DNA of 6,571 bases from Planctomycetota bacterium (GTDB lineage Bacteria; Planctomycetota; PLA2; JAEUHO01). The position numbers were made by a program, and so were the translations under genes. The number at the start of each line of letters is the position of its first letter. The stretch's first letter is position 1. The stretch is taken from contig JAPKHB010000223.1 of assembly GCA_026647295.1 (NCBI GenBank), positions 1 to 6,571 of the forward strand, given 5' to 3'. The notes beneath the pieces are model-generated. The model saw only the letters and a program-made list of their open reading frames with translations, was not told the origin of the DNA and ran no database searches. Positions 5,709-6,571 of the stretch are shown here, piece after piece.

Positions 5709-5721
5709 CCCAACCATGACC
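5687..5721. promoter_or_regulatory. Nested interrupted palindrome (likely operator) over the -10 box and start codon
   Basis: The outer arms GGTCATG (5687-5693) and CATGACC (5715-5721) and the inner arms TTGGGAA (5696-5702) and TTCCCAA (5707-5713) are all perfect inverted matches, with a TATT centre and an AT/C mismatch between the arm pairs. It fills the spacer, covers the -10 box and ends within the second codon. If transcription starts at 5715-5716 the mRNA lacks the left arm, so this would act as DNA, as an operator. The HTH-bearing product of the gene is the first candidate binder (inference). Confidence 0.65.
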
Positions 5722-6552
5722 GAGCACGCCGCCCTGGCCGCCGCCGTCGAGCGCCTCCTCCAGCCGCTCGCCGACCTGCTGGTGCGAAACGGCGTGCCCC
5801 ACGCCGCATTCGCCGAACTGGCCAAGCAGGCCTACGTGGAGGCCGCGCGCCGGCGCCTGCGTTCGGCGGGGGCGCGCCCCACGATGGCGGCCATCGCCGT
5901 GGCCACGGGCCTTACGCGCAAGGACGTGAGCCGCCTCGAGAAGGATCCGCCCCCCGACGCACACGAAACCGCCGCGCGCTACCAGCGGGCGGCGCGCGTG
6001 ATCACGGGCTGGATCCGTGACCCGCGCTTTGCCACGCCCGCCGGGGAGCCCCGGCCGCTCGCGACCGACGGCGAACCCGACTCCTTCGCGGATCTCGTGC
6101 GCGCCTTCAGCGGCGACATCCCCCCCAGCACGATGCTCCTGGAACTGGAGCGCTGCGACGCGGTCGAGCGCACCCCGGACGGGCGCCTGCGGCTCACGGT
6201 GCGGGCCTACCTGCCGCGCCAGGGCGAGGCGGAGAAGCTCCAGATCCTCGGGACCGACGTCGCCGGGCTGATCTCGACGATCGCGCACAACCTGGACGTG
6301 CCCCCCGCCGGGGCCTGGCTCCAGCGCAAGGTGTTCTACGACAACCTGCCGGCCCACGCGCTCGACGGGTTGCAGCGCCTGGCCACGCAGGAGGGCCAGC
6401 GCCTCCTGGAGCGGCTCGACCGCTACCTGGCCGAGCACGACCTGGACGCCCACCCGGATCCGGCCGCCACCGGCGGCCACCGGGCGGGCGTCGGCCTCTA
6501 CTACTTCGAGGAGCCGTCCCCCGACGGCCCCCGGCCGGAGTCCCGCCCATGA
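5716..6552 (+). CDS. DUF6502-family protein, putative helix-turn-helix regulator
   Basis: 278-aa soluble protein with no signal peptide or membrane segment. From memory its sequence pattern is that of the DUF6502 family, whose function is not established: LLQPLADLLVRNGVPHAAFAELAKQAYVEAA (14-44); an HTH-like segment TMAAIAVATGLTRKDVSRLEK (56-76); RYQRAARVITGWIRDPRF; FADLVRAFSGDIPPSTMLLELERCDAVE; a middle part with LQILGTDVAGLISTIAHNL; RKVFYDNLPAHAL; and a C-terminal GHRAGVGLYYFEE. The length appears full. ATG 5716 fits the promoter spacing and gives the expected N-terminus; an upstream ATG at 5691 is in another frame. It is transcribed from an AT-rich promoter/operator unlike the rest of the window and overlaps the next gene by ATGA, so it probably heads an operon. 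DNA binding and autoregulation are inferred from the HTH-like segment and the palindrome over its own promoter. Confidence 0.88.
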   Translation: MTEHAALAAAVERLLQPLADLLVRNGVPHAAFAELAKQAYVEAARRRLRSAGARPTMAAIAVATGLTRKDVSRLEKDPPPDAHETAARYQRAARVITGWIRDPRFATPAGEPRPLATDGEPDSFADLVRAFSGDIPPSTMLLELERCDAVERTPDGRLRLTVRAYLPRQGEAEKLQILGTDVAGLISTIAHNLDVPPAGAWLQRKVFYDNLPAHALDGLQRLATQEGQRLLERLDRYLAEHDLDAHPDPAATGGHRAGVGLYYFEEPSPDGPRPESRP

Positions 6553-6571
6553 AGCACGCCCCCTCGCCCCG
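6537..6571 (+). CDS. Start of the next gene, translationally coupled to the DUF6502 gene (partial)
   Basis: ATG 6549 overlaps the TGA stop of the upstream gene (ATGA, 6549-6552). GGAG at 6537-6540 lies 8 nt before it and is a plausible ribosome-binding site. Only MKHAPSP is visible before the window ends. The Met-Lys-His opening could be the beginning of an export signal, but too little is shown to assign a function. I recall DUF6502 genes being followed by genes for DUF5666-type proteins; this cannot be tested here. Confidence 0.55.

Noticed and set aside
4421..5809. 462-codon minus-strand frame opposite the TsaC-phosphatase fusion
   Set aside because: Composition is typical of an antisense shadow; the plus strand holds two clear enzyme domains with catalytic motifs.
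5689..6480. 263-codon minus-strand frame opposite the DUF6502 gene
   Set aside because: No recognisable motif, overlaps the strong plus-strand promoter/operator, and the plus strand has a full family match.

Overview
The window is a strongly GC-rich stretch (roughly 70-75% GC by eye) of bacterial chromosome with five complete genes, one gene cut by the left edge and one just starting at the right edge. GC content, a sigma-54 activator, a TsaC/tyrosine-phosphatase fusion and a DUF6502-type gene together suggest a high-GC Gram-negative-type lineage such as Planctomycetota or Myxococcota. That placement is inference, because no rRNA or other clear phylogenetic marker is present. I see no mobile element, CRISPR array, tRNA or rRNA.

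Left two thirds (1-4285), all on the minus strand, read from right to left: a soluble histidine kinase with no sensor domain (4285-3491); a 130-aa protein that starts at a GTG overlapping the kinase stop and resembles the WapI immunity-protein family (3494-3102); an NtrC-type sigma-54-dependent response regulator with an intact GAFTGA loop (3026-1617); and, after a 200-bp gap, dnaK (1416 to beyond the left edge, 472 codons visible). The order kinase, accessory protein, response regulator, chaperone suggests a signalling cassette that could feed into DnaK expression. A weak GG-N10-GC (-24/-12-like) motif in the gap before dnaK fits this but does not prove it.

A 150-bp divergent promoter region (4286-4435) separates this set from a plus-strand gene (4436-5524) encoding a threonylcarbamoyl-AMP synthase (TsaC/Sua5/YrdC) domain fused to a low-molecular-weight protein tyrosine phosphatase domain. 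GC-rich inverted repeats follow its stop codon.

The right end (5681-6571) is a second transcription unit. An AT-rich island holds a perfect TTGACA -35 box, a TATTTT -10 box and a nested 7+7 bp interrupted palindrome covering the -10 box and the start codon of a DUF6502-type putative DNA-binding gene (5716-6552). Its stop overlaps the next start by ATGA, so the following gene is probably translationally coupled. The three genes that head transcription units (kinase, TsaC fusion, DUF6502) each have a -10-like hexamer 7-8 nt before the ATG and no Shine-Dalgarno sequence, which suggests leaderless mRNAs. The GTG gene, dnaK and the last gene have recognisable ribosome-binding sites instead.
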